The notes beneath the pieces were generated by a model. That model was not told the DNA's origin and made no database searches. It was given only the letters and a program-made list of their open reading frames with translations. Of a stretch of DNA of 64,000 nt, positions 63,801 through 64,000 are shown one piece after another. Location: the NCBI RefSeq assembly GCF_017562075.2, contig NC_054083.1:39787255-39851254 (forward strand). Reading direction: 5' to 3'. Positions within the stretch are counted from its first letter, which is position 1, and each line of letters opens with the position of its first letter. A program made the translations under genes and the position numbers. This stretch comes from Anopheles merus (lineage: Eukaryota > Arthropoda > Insecta > Diptera > Culicidae).

Positions 63801-64000
63801 GCTCGATTAAATGGGATGGGTCTGGCTTGGAAATTTTCAGATGTATTGTAACAATACATCCTAATAAGGATCTGATAAGGATCCCTCGGTTGCTTTGGAC
63901 TTAAGCAAAATGTTTTTAATGAGCTGCAATATGTTTATCGCACAAACAACTGCACAGAAGGAGCTTGTAAATTGAGGAAATAGTCTCTGTAAAAGAACTT
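57877..64000. other. Non-coding DNA to window end
   Basis: GC-richer at 57.9-58.6 kb, AT-rich at 58.6-59.0, 61.3-61.7 and from 63.3 kb. A GAGA tract lies at 59810-59824 and poly-A or poly-T runs of 8-10 lie near 59931, 60311, 60833, 61088 and 61352. No gene, RNA gene or intact mobile element was recognised. Confidence 0.6.

Larger units (their letters stand above)
1..64000 (+). other. Inferred interior of one very long intron
   Basis: No reading frame in the window looks like a conserved protein, and no exon framed by a good acceptor and donor was found. Three zero-length-exon splice motifs (fused acceptor and donor) lie on the + strand at 9855, 36977 and 43041, and none of equal quality was seen on -. 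In Drosophila such ratchet points occur almost only inside introns longer than about 20 kb. I therefore infer that the window is internal to a giant + strand intron, probably of a developmental or neuronal gene because such genes tend to have these introns. The host gene cannot be named from this sequence. An intergenic location with chance splice-like motifs remains possible. Confidence 0.5.

Noticed and set aside
1..64000. CRISPR arrays, operons, bacterial or phage genes
   Set aside because: No regularly spaced repeats and no prokaryote-like gene packing. The SINEs, hAT-like elements and microsatellites indicate animal DNA.

Overview
This 64 kb window looks like non-coding nuclear DNA from an insect, most likely a mosquito and probably Anopheles. 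The reasons are the absence of any convincing protein-coding gene on either strand, abundant (CA/GT)n, (CT/GA)n and GAA microsatellites, and three copies of a tRNA-derived SINE with a GAA tail that resembles, from memory, the Anopheles SINE200 type. The hundred or so open frames of 60-190 codons are what chance gives in the GC-richer blocks. They occur on both strands at once, lack recognisable domains and are not framed by paired splice sites.

The most informative signal is on the + strand. At 9855|9856, 36977|36978 and 43041|43042 a long pyrimidine tract ends in CAG and is followed at once by a 5' splice site (GTAAAC, GTAAGT, GTATGC). Fused 3'/5' splice sites with no exon between them are the signature of recursive-splicing ratchet points, which Drosophila uses to remove very long introns in steps. 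I saw no equally good site on the - strand. The simplest reading is that the whole window lies inside one giant intron of an unidentified gene transcribed along +. Two weaker sites (26955, 28300) are listed separately.

Mobile elements, left to right: a non-autonomous hAT-like element (2470-3090) with a perfect 8-bp target duplication and an inverted degenerate minisatellite of GGAGTC/GGAATC units; a dispersed repeat (5500-5999) with an inverted partner at 42428-42910; a foldback MITE (10997-11365) carrying five tandem copies of a 10-mer; a second hAT-like element of the same architecture (18838-19404); a frameshifted relic of a possible BESS-motif protein on - (28084-28620); and SINEs at 28791-28982 (+), 33411-33595 (-) and 50801-51010 (+). 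The last SINE has a perfect 13-bp target duplication and belongs to a different 3' subtype from the other two.

The rest is a mosaic of GC-richer blocks (about 1.0-2.1, 12.3-13.1, 20.3-21.4, 23.1-24.3, 27.1-27.7, 30.3-32.9, 40.0-41.7, 45.4-46.3 and 52.1-53.1 kb) separated by AT-rich spacers. The blocks are possible cis-regulatory DNA of the host gene, but nothing here proves it. Local structures worth attention are a 78-nt stretch with two mutually exclusive hairpins (22110-22187), an X-box-like palindrome (13862-13880), a homeodomain-core cluster near 57.8 kb, scattered CTCF-like cores, and two pure G runs of 20 and 17 nt. No tRNA, rRNA, CRISPR array, complete transposase or intact gene was found.
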